A stretch of DNA of 41,270 nt from a virus. The translations under genes and the position numbers were made by a program. Numbering within the stretch: the stretch's first letter is position 1; each line of letters opens with the position of its first letter. Location: positions 1-41,270 of IMG/VR virus record IMGVR_UViG_3300031920_000102; one strand, 5' to 3'. Shown piece after piece: positions 14,924 through 20,523 of the stretch. The notes under the pieces were generated by a model that was given only the letters and a program-made list of their open reading frames with translations, did not search any database and had not been told where the DNA came from.

Positions 14924-15405
14924 AAAAACCAGAAGATTACACAGATTTAACTTTATTCTATAGAGGACCTTTTTCTCAATGGCATAAGAAGAATTTTGAA
15001 GAAGATGGTATTATTTATAATTGTTGTGAACAATATATGATGTATCATAAAGCAATTTTATTTAATGATAGACATACAGCACAACATATTATTATGGCTG
15101 AACATCCAAGGGCACAAAAATCATTAGGAAGAACAATAAGTGATTTTAATAATAAAACTTGGGACGATCATAAAATTAAAATAGTTACACGTGCAAATGA
15201 ACTTAAATTCGGTCAAAATTTTGATTTAAAATTTGAATTGTTGGGTACTGCTGGGACAAGATTAGTTGAAGCATCACCATATGATAGAATTTGGGGTATT
15301 GGTTTAGATGAGAATAATCCAAATACAATGGATGTTAAAAAATGGAGAGGTCAAAATTTACTCGGTGATGTATTAACAACTGTTCGAGATAATTTATTGG
15401 TGTAA
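14920..15405 (+). CDS. NADAR (YbiA/DUF1768-type) ADP-ribose-processing protein
   Basis: 161 residues. The family pattern is clear: FYRGPFSQWHKKNF (usual fy...fSnf), NCCEQYMMYHKAILFND, a conserved ELKFGQN segment, then WGIGLDENNPN and WRGQNLLGDVLTTVRD (usual WGig...n.....GkN.LG..Lm.vR..L). NADAR proteins act on ADP-ribose derivatives and some remove ADP-ribose from guanine in DNA, countering DarT1-type toxins. In a phage this suggests anti-defence or NAD-pathway function. It overlaps the preceding and following genes by 4 and 1 bases, in one operon. Confidence 0.85.
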   Translation: MKKPEDYTDLTLFYRGPFSQWHKKNFEEDGIIYNCCEQYMMYHKAILFNDRHTAQHIIMAEHPRAQKSLGRTISDFNNKTWDDHKIKIVTRANELKFGQNFDLKFELLGTAGTRLVEASPYDRIWGIGLDENNPNTMDVKKWRGQNLLGDVLTTVRDNLLV

Positions 15406-15587
15406 TGAAAGAAAGAAAAATATTTGTAGGTAAATTTGATTATGTTATAGAACATAAGAACACAAAATATCAAGGTTATGTATTTACTACTGAATGTAAT
15501 CATACAATGATAATCTGTTACGGTGAATCAAGAAAGAAGTCATTGATTGAAATGTATTCGAAGAATGCAACAGTAATTAGATTATAA
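15405..15587 (+). CDS. Small hypothetical protein in the NADAR operon
   Basis: 60 residues; its ATG shares a base with the TAA of the NADAR gene (TAATG), so it is translated by reinitiation. The sequence is a short beta-rich pattern with Tyr and His (FDYVIEHKNTKYQGYVFTTE...). Function unknown. Confidence 0.6.
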   Translation: MKERKIFVGKFDYVIEHKNTKYQGYVFTTECNHTMIICYGESRKKSLIEMYSKNATVIRL

Positions 15588-15592
15588 AAAAT

Positions 15593-15664
15593 GCCCCCGT
15601 AGTTCAACGGATAGAACAATCGGCTACGGACCAATAGATGCGGGTTCGAATCCTGCCGGGGGTA
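15593..15664 (+). tRNA. tRNA-Arg(ACG)
   Basis: Acceptor GCCCCCG/CGGGGGT, loop CTACGGA (anticodon ACG, needing A-to-I editing by host TadA), T-loop TTCGAAT, discriminator A. The anticodon stem ATCGG/CCAAT has one C-A mismatch. Confidence 0.87.
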
Positions 15665-15679
15665 CTAAAATTATTAATT

Positions 15680-15889
15680 ATGAGAAAAATTATATTATTT
15701 CTGGTTTTATTATTATCTTTGATATCTTGTACTACTTATAAAGTATTTTATGTAATGCCTTTTGATAATGGAACGTATGAATATATGTTTAAGCGTGGTG
15801 ATGATTATATTGGAATTATGACTGATTCTCTTTATTATCAAGTATGGGATAAAGTAAAATTAGAAGATATTGAAAAACTAAAAAAATAA
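15680..15889 (+). CDS. Small phage-encoded lipoprotein
   Basis: 69 residues. The N-terminus, RKIILFLVLLLSLISC, is a type II signal peptide with lipobox LISC; Cys near residue 17 would be lipidated. The mature part is ~52 residues, acidic and aromatic. The ATG at 15680 is chosen because the longer frame begins inside tRNA-Arg. Phage lipoproteins often block superinfection at the envelope; that role is inferred from the type of protein only. Confidence 0.7.
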   Translation: MRKIILFLVLLLSLISCTTYKVFYVMPFDNGTYEYMFKRGDDYIGIMTDSLYYQVWDKVKLEDIEKLKK

Positions 15890-15895
15890 TTTATT

Positions 15896-15922
15896 ATGAA
15901 AAATCTATTTAATTCTTCTTAG
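15896..15922 (+). CDS. Possible 8-codon leader peptide
   Basis: ATG AAA AAT CTA TTT AAT TCT TCT TAG (MKNLFNSS), whose stop codon lies in the 5' arm of the hairpin at 15915-15947. A ribosome on it would open that hairpin and free the next start. Translation is not shown. Confidence 0.3.
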   Translation: MKNLFNSS

Positions 15923-15947
15923 TTCGATTGACTATCGAAATAAGAAG
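15915..15947 (+). promoter_or_regulatory. Hairpin directly upstream of a start codon
   Basis: CTTCTTA-G-TTCGAT and ATCGAA-A-TAAGAAG pair over 13 bp with one mismatch and a 5-base loop, ending two bases before the ATG at 15950; it probably limits initiation there. Confidence 0.6.
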
Positions 15948-15949
15948 TG

Positions 15950-16156
15950 ATGAAAAAACACAAGAAAAAACAAGTCGAAAACCTTCCAATGAAATATTGG
16001 TTGGTGGAGTTCACGCTTACGAGTGGTGAAACTCTGGAATTTTATTTATCAGCAATTAATCAACACGAAGCTTATGAAAAAGCTGACGGTTATAAATTTT
16101 TTGTTGAGAACACACAATTAAGGAATAAATTGGAACAATTTCAATTACTTCCTTAA
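15950..16156 (+). CDS. Small hypothetical protein
   Basis: 68 residues; basic start (MKKHKKKQVENLP) then YWLVEFTLTSGETLEFYLSA, a compact beta-hairpin followed by a helix. No known family. The ATG at 15950 is preferred to GTG 15947, which is the end of the hairpin stem. Expression is probably controlled by that hairpin. Confidence 0.6.
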   Translation: MKKHKKKQVENLPMKYWLVEFTLTSGETLEFYLSAINQHEAYEKADGYKFFVENTQLRNKLEQFQLLP

Positions 16157-16159
16157 AGG

Positions 16160-16256
16160 GTGGAAAAGTCATATGTATGAAGTTCAATGTCTGCCTCCGG
16201 ATGATTGAAACTGCGGTAACGATGCAGAGACCGATGGTGCTTCACATGACTTTTGA
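16160..16256 (+). ncRNA. Structured RNA of ~95 nt before tRNA-Gly
   Basis: AAAAGTCA (16164-16171) pairs with TGACTTTT (16247-16254), extended by TGT/ACA and GAAG/CTTC. Inside are TTCAAT..ATTGAA and CTGC-GGTAACGAT-GCAG hairpins. GC content is higher than the surrounding genes. There is no open frame. It ends two bases before tRNA-Gly and may be a separate small RNA or a leader removed during tRNA maturation. Confidence 0.55.
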
Positions 16257-16258
16257 AT

Positions 16259-16330
16259 GCAGAATTAGCTCAGTGGTAGAGCACAACCTTGCCAAGGTTG
16301 GGGTCGTGGGTTCGAGTCCCATATTCTGCT
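16259..16330 (+). tRNA. tRNA-Gly(GCC)
   Basis: Acceptor GCAGAAT/ATTCTGC, anticodon stem CAACC/GGTTG with loop TTGCCAA (GCC), T-arm GTGGG-TTCGAGT-CCCAT, discriminator U. Confidence 0.93.
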
Positions 16331-16354
16331 CTAATTTTATAATAGATATTAATT

Positions 16355-16639
16355 ATGAGAGCAACAAAACAAGAAGAAAAACACATTTTAGATTGTTTCC
16401 GGGAATTATATAAAAAATCAACACCAAGTGGTGATTTCGATTTATTAATGGAAAATGCAACCTTTAATGAACGTGGAGAAAAAGAAATACCAATGAATGA
16501 TTATATTATTGATCGTGAATTATTTAAAGAAATTGTTGATAAATATAAAAAGAAAATCAAAGGTCCTGAATATAGAAAAAATGCATTTAGTACTACCGTA
16601 TATTTAGGGGGTTCACCAAGTACTAAAAAACCAGAATAA
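16355..16639 (+). CDS. Hypothetical protein upstream of the RNase P RNA locus
   Basis: 94 residues, charged and helical (MRATKQEEKHILDCFRELYKK...), no recognised family. The start follows tRNA-Gly by 24 bases. The longer frame from 16177 (in another phase) is spurious. Its stop codon lies inside the first copy of a 17-bp direct repeat whose second copy begins the RNase P RNA at 17180, so the gene and that RNA were probably adjacent before an endonuclease gene came between them. Confidence 0.65.
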   Translation: MRATKQEEKHILDCFRELYKKSTPSGDFDLLMENATFNERGEKEIPMNDYIIDRELFKEIVDKYKKKIKGPEYRKNAFSTTVYLGGSPSTKKPE

Positions 16640-16651
16640 ATTTCTCAGAGG
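16635..16651. repeat. 17-bp direct repeat, left copy
   Basis: AATAAATTTCTCAGAGG, identical to 17180-17196. The two copies flank the endonuclease VII-type gene; the left one overlaps the stop codon of the gene at 16355. Confidence 0.85.
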
Positions 16652-16702
16652 GATGATTCTGTGTTTAATATTTACGTTTGTTCAGTGCCAATGATCATTC
16701 GA

Positions 16703-17131
16703 TTATATTGAACTTAAATATTTAATCGCTGAATATAATATATTAATATCATCTTGTAATTTACCAATACCAGAGTTACAATTGTTACAAAGCAACCCTC
16801 TTACTTTATTTGTTTTATGACAATGGTCAACAAGTAATCCAGAATTTGAACCTAATTGTTTAGATGTTTTACAAATTGCACATTTACCATTTTGTTTATT
16901 ATATAATTCAACGTATTCATCATAAGTTAAATTATATCTATATTTTAACATTCTAATTAATGCTTTATGTTTATTGTATGGTTGTCGTTTTTTCTTTGGT
17001 TTTGGTTTATATCTTTTTTTACTTGCGATTTTTTCACATTCTTTACACCAAGAATGATAACCCCTTTTTAGTGATTTTCTTTCTCTAAATTCACTAACGT
17101 CTTTATCTTTTCTACATTTAGTACAATACAT
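16703..17131 (-). CDS. Endonuclease VII-type (HNH) homing nuclease
   Basis: 142 residues. The N-terminal zinc finger is YCTKCRKDKDVSEF...WCKECEK. The C-terminal domain, GKCAICKTS...LLVDHCHKTNKVRG then LLCNNCNSGIGKLQDD, is the recombination endonuclease VII fold with its HNH-like His/Asp and two zinc CxxC pairs. The start at 17131 is chosen because the extended frame to 17179 would cross the GTATTTAT element at 17141-17148. It sits between 17-bp direct repeats beside an RNase P RNA. That position suggests a mobile nuclease rather than the phage's general resolvase. Confidence 0.82.
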   Translation of the reverse strand: MYCTKCRKDKDVSEFRERKSLKRGYHSWCKECEKIASKKRYKPKPKKKRQPYNKHKALIRMLKYRYNLTYDEYVELYNKQNGKCAICKTSKQLGSNSGLLVDHCHKTNKVRGLLCNNCNSGIGKLQDDINILYSAIKYLSSI

Positions 17132-17140
17132 CTTTTTAAG

Positions 17141-17148
17141 ATAAATAC
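17141..17148 (-). promoter_or_regulatory. GTATTTAT element (minus strand) before the endonuclease VII gene
   Basis: ATAAATAC on the plus strand; reads AGTATTTATCTTAAAAAG towards the ATG at 17131, ten bases away. Confidence 0.55.
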
Positions 17149-17179
17149 TAAATTTTTGAACAAAAACATTAATGAACAA

Positions 17180-17196
17180 AATAAATTTCTCAGAGG
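17180..17196. repeat. 17-bp direct repeat, right copy
   Basis: AATAAATTTCTCAGAGG, identical to 16635-16651; it supplies the 5' strand of the closing stem of the RNase P RNA. Confidence 0.85.
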
Positions 17197-17401
17197 AATG
17201 GTAGCTTGTTTATAATGAACAAGAGGAACTTCCGGACATCATTGCTTAAGACAGGAGATTCAACGTTAATCAGGATCGATTGTACTGCCAAGGATGCAAG
17301 CCAAATTTGCTTAGACGGTGAGCAAGTCAATAATAGCGTGGTTGGTGCATAGATAAATTATCATATAAAACAGAATTCGGGGTACGCTCAAGGAATTTAT
17401 T
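17180..17401 (+). ncRNA. rnpB: RNase P RNA, short form lacking a recognisable specificity domain
   Basis: The stem AATAAATTTCT (17180-17190) with AGGAATTTATT (17391-17401) forms P1. A CTTGTT/AACAAG hairpin sits where P3 is expected. GAGGAACTTCCGGAC (17223-17237) matches the universal GAGGAAAGUCCGGGC region. GCAAGCCAAATTTG (17296-17309) matches GCAAGGCCAAAUAGG. TAGATAAAT (17350) and ACAGAATTCGGGGTA (17370-17384) match UAGAUGAAU...ACAGAACCCGGCUUA. UUCCGGA pairs with UUCGGGG to make helix P4. The RNA would process tRNA 5' ends with the host protein subunit. At ~222 nt it is far below the usual 350-400, and only ~55 nt separate the first two conserved blocks. Confidence 0.75.
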
Positions 17402-17458
17402 AATATCTTTATTGTAACAAAATTATAATTTTTTCGTATATTAAAAAAATATAATATT

Positions 17459-17710
17459 ATGGATGACAATCAAAAAAAAGAATTAGAAGAAGCAGTAAAT
17501 GCTCATTTATTTAAAATTGATAAACAAGTAGGTAAATTTATTGATGATGGTATAAATGATAAAACCATTTCTAAAGATGATTTTACCAAAAATCCTGAAA
17601 CTGGACATGAATTATATAAATTTAATGATCAAGGTGGTGTGGAAATTATTTTTAATTATACATTAGGTAAGGTATTTAGATATGGTGGTAATATAAACAC
17701 TATTACTTAA
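17459..17710 (+). CDS. Small hypothetical protein
   Basis: 83 residues, acidic, helical first half (MDDNQKKELEEAVNAHLFKI) then a short beta-rich end. It lies between the RNase P RNA and tRNA-Ser. A TTTTTCGTATATTA string upstream (about 17430-17443) resembles the promoter before the nucleotidyltransferase gene at 26172. Function unknown. Confidence 0.6.
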   Translation: MDDNQKKELEEAVNAHLFKIDKQVGKFIDDGINDKTISKDDFTKNPETGHELYKFNDQGGVEIIFNYTLGKVFRYGGNINTIT

Positions 17711-17728
17711 TTTTAAAGTAAAATTATT

Positions 17729-17817
17729 GGAAGGATGGGTGAGTGGCTTATACCACCAGTTTGCTAAACTGACGTGCGGGTTAAACTGTACCGGGGGTTC
17801 GAATCCCCCTTCTTCCG
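17729..17817 (+). tRNA. tRNA-Ser(GCT)
   Basis: Class II tRNA: acceptor GGAAGGA/TTCTTCC, anticodon loop TTGCTAA (GCT), long variable arm, T-arm GGGGG-TTCGAAT-CCCCC, discriminator G73 (serine). It shares its acceptor start with tRNA-Ser(TGA) at 11548. Confidence 0.9.
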
Positions 17818-17833
17818 CTTAAAATTCTAACGA

Positions 17834-17842
17834 GTATTTATA
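17834..17842 (+). promoter_or_regulatory. GTATTTATA element
   Basis: GAGTATTTATAATAAAAT, almost identical to the one before the GIY-YIG gene at 23120. No gene starts within 100 bases, so its target is unclear. Confidence 0.4.
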
Positions 17843-17919
17843 ATAAAATACTTATGTTTGGATTTATTATTTAGTTATTCAATACGAAGAAAACATTTCT
17901 TTTTTTCATGAAATTTATC

Positions 17920-17927
17920 TATATTTG
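17920..17927 (+). promoter_or_regulatory. Bacteroidota -7 element TATATTTG
   Basis: TATATTTG matches TAnnTTTG, with T-rich DNA in place of a clear -33 TTTG; probable promoter of the genes from 17993. Confidence 0.45.
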
Positions 17928-17992
17928 AAAATTAAATAAAAATCTGTAACTTTTATACATTATTATCGTATAATTAAGAAAAGAAGATAATT

Positions 17993-18274
17993 ATGAAGAA
18001 AATGAAACATGCAAAAATATCAATAAATAGTGGTTATACTGTCACTGGTGAAAAGATATATATCGGTAATGGATATTTCACTGATTCAGAGGGTGGTGTT
18101 GTTGTATGTTCTAATAATGAAACCGAAGTAATGGAATATCTTAATGTATTAATTATGTTACATGCTAGTGGTAAGATACATAATACCTCCGGAAAACAAA
18201 AAAAGTTACTTGATCATAAGCACACTATAGATGGTGTCAATTTATCAGAAGATATTATATTGCATTATAATTAA
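17993..18274 (+). CDS. Hypothetical protein
   Basis: 93 residues; small mixed alpha/beta protein (NSGYTVTGEKIYIGNGYFTDSEGG...) without recognised motif. First gene of a three-gene unit; its stop overlaps the next ATG (TAATG). The long leader contains two promoter-like elements. Confidence 0.6.
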   Translation: MKKMKHAKISINSGYTVTGEKIYIGNGYFTDSEGGVVVCSNNETEVMEYLNVLIMLHASGKIHNTSGKQKKLLDHKHTIDGVNLSEDIILHYN

Positions 18275-18567
18275 TGGGAACAAATTTTGAACTATTAAAA
18301 AGAACTTATCCTGTATCTGAATTTGATCGAATCTGTGACGGTTATCAATATATTTTAGATAATACAACACCCCGGCAAAGAAGAAAATGGGGAATCGTTA
18401 AAAAAAGATTAAGATTAACCATTAAAAAAAGTGAAAAATACATCTATCAAGTGGCTAAAGAAGATAATGAGTTTAAAACAATGTGTTTAAATTTTGATAA
18501 TTATAGAATAATAAGAAAATATATATATGGGATTAATGATGATGATCCCATGATTCAAAATCAATAA
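18274..18567 (+). CDS. Hypothetical basic protein
   Basis: 97 residues, strongly basic centre (RQRRKWGIVKKRLRLTIKKS), acidic tail. No known family; charge pattern suggests nucleic-acid contact. Coupled to the gene before it by TAATG and followed after one base by the nucleotidyltransferase-like gene. Confidence 0.6.
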   Translation: MGTNFELLKRTYPVSEFDRICDGYQYILDNTTPRQRRKWGIVKKRLRLTIKKSEKYIYQVAKEDNEFKTMCLNFDNYRIIRKYIYGINDDDPMIQNQ

Positions 18568-18568
18568 G

Positions 18569-19168
18569 ATGAACAAACTTTTAATTAAAGAAAATTTCGA
18601 TTCAACTAATCTCTTTGAAAAGATTGGTAAATTAAATGAGAATCAAATAGCAGATATTGCTACTGGACTTGATTGGACCACAACTAATATATCAAATGCT
18701 GTTTTAATAGGTGGTACTGCATTAATTCATTATTTATCTAATAGTAGGGATTTAACTCCTGACATTGATTTTATGGTTGGTAATGTTAACGAGGTTAAAA
18801 CCAAATTAGCTAATGATAATATTGAATATAAAGAACTTATGGATGGTAATATTGGGGTCTTAGGTGTTACAGCAGATCAATTTAATACCGACTATCTTGA
18901 TTCAAATGTTGGTAACATCGTTATCAATAAAATGATCCTTAAAACATATAAAAGTGCAAACATTGGTGGTGAACAGGTTAAAATAATTAACCCGGAACTC
19001 CTTGCAATAATGAAAATTGAATTGGGGAGGGATAAAGATACTGAAGATGGTTTTAATTTAATAACGTCCGGAATATTAAATAAAGAATATTATTTAAGTT
19101 TATTGGAGTTAATGAAACATAATCTTCAGGATTATAAATCTCTTTTAAGTTATGTTGATATGATATAA
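18569..19168 (+). CDS. Nucleotidyltransferase-fold protein with capsid-targeting-like start
   Basis: 199 residues. GGTALIHYLSNSRDLTPDIDF (about 49-69) is the nucleotidyltransferase signature GG.aL..y....R.T.DiDf, with the paired metal-binding Asp residues. A basic-helical C-terminal half follows, including IINPELLAIMKIELGRDKD. This is the arrangement of AbiEii/MNT-type enzymes, which transfer NMP to protein or tRNA. The N-terminus (MNKLLIKENFD...KIGKLNE) contains LNE at 22-24, like the candidate capsid-targeting segments elsewhere in the window. Its substrate is unknown; packaging is speculative. Confidence 0.65.
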   Translation: MNKLLIKENFDSTNLFEKIGKLNENQIADIATGLDWTTTNISNAVLIGGTALIHYLSNSRDLTPDIDFMVGNVNEVKTKLANDNIEYKELMDGNIGVLGVTADQFNTDYLDSNVGNIVINKMILKTYKSANIGGEQVKIINPELLAIMKIELGRDKDTEDGFNLITSGILNKEYYLSLLELMKHNLQDYKSLLSYVDMI

Positions 19169-19169
19169 T

Positions 19170-19299
19170 TATAAGGACGAGCAAATGTTCTTCTATTCTT
19201 GCGAAGGTAAACTGAAATAACAGTCTATGTCTGAAAGAGAGTCCTTCGCTGACTGAGACAAATGGAAAAAAAGACTCCCTCTCAATTTGGGAGGGGTTT
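19170..19299 (+). ncRNA. Structured RNA with its own terminator
   Basis: GCGAAGG (19201-19207) pairs with CCTTCGC (19243-19249), enclosing ACTG-AAATAA-CAGT. AAGGAC (19173) can alternatively pair with GTCCTT (19241). A CTCCC/GGGAG hairpin and T-rich tail at 19274-19299 end it. No open frame is present. It lies between the nucleotidyltransferase gene and the tRNA with anticodon TTA, so it could be a 3' region or a separate small RNA. Confidence 0.5.
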
Positions 19300-19301
19300 A
19301 T

Positions 19302-19375
19302 GGGCGTGTAGCTCAGTTGGTCAGAGCACCGGATTTTAACCCCGGTAGTCACGGGTTCGACTCCCGTTATGCCCT
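19302..19375 (+). tRNA. tRNA with anticodon TTA (candidate UAA suppressor)
   Basis: All canonical lengths fit: acceptor GGGCGTG/TATGCCC, D-arm GCTC..GAGC, A26, anticodon stem CCGGA/CCCGG, loop TTTTAAC, variable TAGTC, T-arm ACGGG-TTCGACT-CCCGT, discriminator U. Positions 34-36 therefore read TTA, pairing with the stop codon UAA. Pair 31-39 is A-C. The anticodon arm resembles tRNA-Lys (CCGGA-CTTTTAA-TCCGG) shifted by one base. It may be a suppressor derived from tRNA-Lys or a damaged tRNA-Lys. Confidence 0.7.
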
Positions 19376-19400
19376 CTAAATAAATATAAATTTGTATATT

Positions 19401-19607
19401 ATGACAGATAAAGTAAAAGGTTTTACCGTAACATTATCGAATGATATTCGAGAAGATGATTTTCAAGCAATACTTGAAGCAGTTAATATGATTAAAGGTG
19501 TTGGTCATATTGAACCATCGTTAGTAACATCTGTAGATCATATGAATCGGACAAAAATAAAAATGGAACTAATGTCAGATATTTATGAACTCATAGATAA
19601 AAAATAA
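19401..19607 (+). CDS. Small conserved-looking hypothetical protein
   Basis: 68 residues starting at ATG 19401 (TTG 19392 rejected). VKGFTVTLSNDIREDDFQAI then LEAVNMIKGVGHIEPSLV has the beta-alpha-beta look of a small ferredoxin-like fold. No specific function. It follows the TTA-anticodon tRNA by 25 bases. Confidence 0.6.
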   Translation: MTDKVKGFTVTLSNDIREDDFQAILEAVNMIKGVGHIEPSLVTSVDHMNRTKIKMELMSDIYELIDKK

Positions 19608-19623
19608 TTTTGTAGTCGAAAAA

Positions 19624-20112
19624 ATGAAAAAACCAAGAGGTTATTGGACAAAAGAAAGGTGTCAAGAAGTAGCACTAAAATATAAAACAAGAAATGAATT
19701 TGCTATAAATAGTCGTGTTGCTTATAATGTTACATTAATAAACAATTGGTCTAATGATGTTTGTCACCATATGGGTGAATTAAATCGAAAATCCATAGGT
19801 TATTGGACAAAAGAAAGGTGTCAAGAAGAAGCATTAAAATATAAAACAAGGGGTGTTTTTTATAAAAATAGTGGTAGTGCTTATGGTGCTGCTTTTAGAA
19901 ATGGTTGGTTAGATGAAATCTGTTCTCACTTGATTTTAAAAAATAAACCAAATGATTATTGGACAAAAGAAAGGTGTCAAGAAGAAGCATTAAAACATAA
20001 AACAAGAACTGAATTTCAAAAAATGGGTAAAGGTGCTTATAGTATAGCACTAAAAAATTGCTGGTTAGATGATTTATTCCCAATAAAAAGAAATAATTTG
20101 GTAATTATGTAA
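19624..20112 (+). CDS. Protein of three ~50-residue WTKERC repeats, endonuclease-associated type
   Basis: 162 residues made of three copies of YWTKERCQEEALKYKTR..F.....AY..A..N.WLD..C.H (starting about residues 7, 60 and 116). Repeats of this W..E.C...A..y....eF...s..AY..A...gWL..i form are DNA-binding modules often attached to phage homing endonucleases. Here no nuclease domain is present, so it is either a DNA-binding remnant or a stand-alone recognition protein. The gene duplication is also visible in the DNA, with ~40-bp near-identical stretches. Confidence 0.7.
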   Translation: MKKPRGYWTKERCQEVALKYKTRNEFAINSRVAYNVTLINNWSNDVCHHMGELNRKSIGYWTKERCQEEALKYKTRGVFYKNSGSAYGAAFRNGWLDEICSHLILKNKPNDYWTKERCQEEALKHKTRTEFQKMGKGAYSIALKNCWLDDLFPIKRNNLVIM

Positions 20113-20181
20113 CCTTTTATTATCTTTGACGTATATATAATAAAGAAGACAATTATTTAGTATTAATTAAAATTTTTAAAA

Positions 20182-20523
20182 ATGACTTAAATTAAATTAG
20201 TTACAGTAACAAGGGAAGACCTGAATCCCGGATACCAATTGGTACAAAGCGGTCATTCAATAGGTAGATTCGCCTACCACCATAACGATAAATTCAATTA
20301 TTGGATGGAAAACAGCGAATATTTAGTTTCATTATCAATCGATAATGAAAAAAAACTCAAAAGATTATATCAGAAATTACAGGACAATGGTGCTGATGTT
20401 GTTGCGTTCACTGAACCCGACATTGGAGATCAATTGACTAGTATTTGCTATTATGGTACTCCAGAGATGAGAAAAATCACAAACAAATTAAATTTAGCAT
20501 TATGGAAAAAAACAAATGGTTAA
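20182..20523 (+). CDS. Peptidyl-tRNA hydrolase 2-like protein with in-frame UAA at codon 3
   Basis: Codons read ATG ACT TAA ATT AAA TTA GTT..., then LVTVTREDLNPGYQLVQSGH, FTEPDIGDQLTSICYY and ITNKLNLAL. These match the PTH2 family (LviVtR.DL.PG.qavQ.gHa...fte.di..qlTai......r.lt..LpLAL). PTH2 frees tRNAs from stalled peptidyl-tRNA. The conserved domain starts two codons after the TAA, so translation needs UAA readthrough, an AUU start at 20191, or the late ATG at 20281-20307, which would lose the active site. A tRNA with anticodon TTA lies 0.8 kb upstream. AAA-to-TAA mutation (MTK to MT-stop) is the simplest origin. Confidence 0.75.

Noticed and set aside
16160-16256. Hammerhead ribozyme or SRP RNA
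   Set aside because: The CTGANGA/GAAA core and the SRP GGAAG/AGCAG motif are both absent.
17132-17179. N-terminal extension of the endonuclease VII-type gene
   Set aside because: It would translate through the GTATTTAT element and into the RNase P-side repeat; the zinc finger starts right at the ATG at 17131.
16635-17196. Insertion sequence with target-site duplication
   Set aside because: No transposase, no terminal inverted repeats; the only gene is an endonuclease VII-type nuclease.
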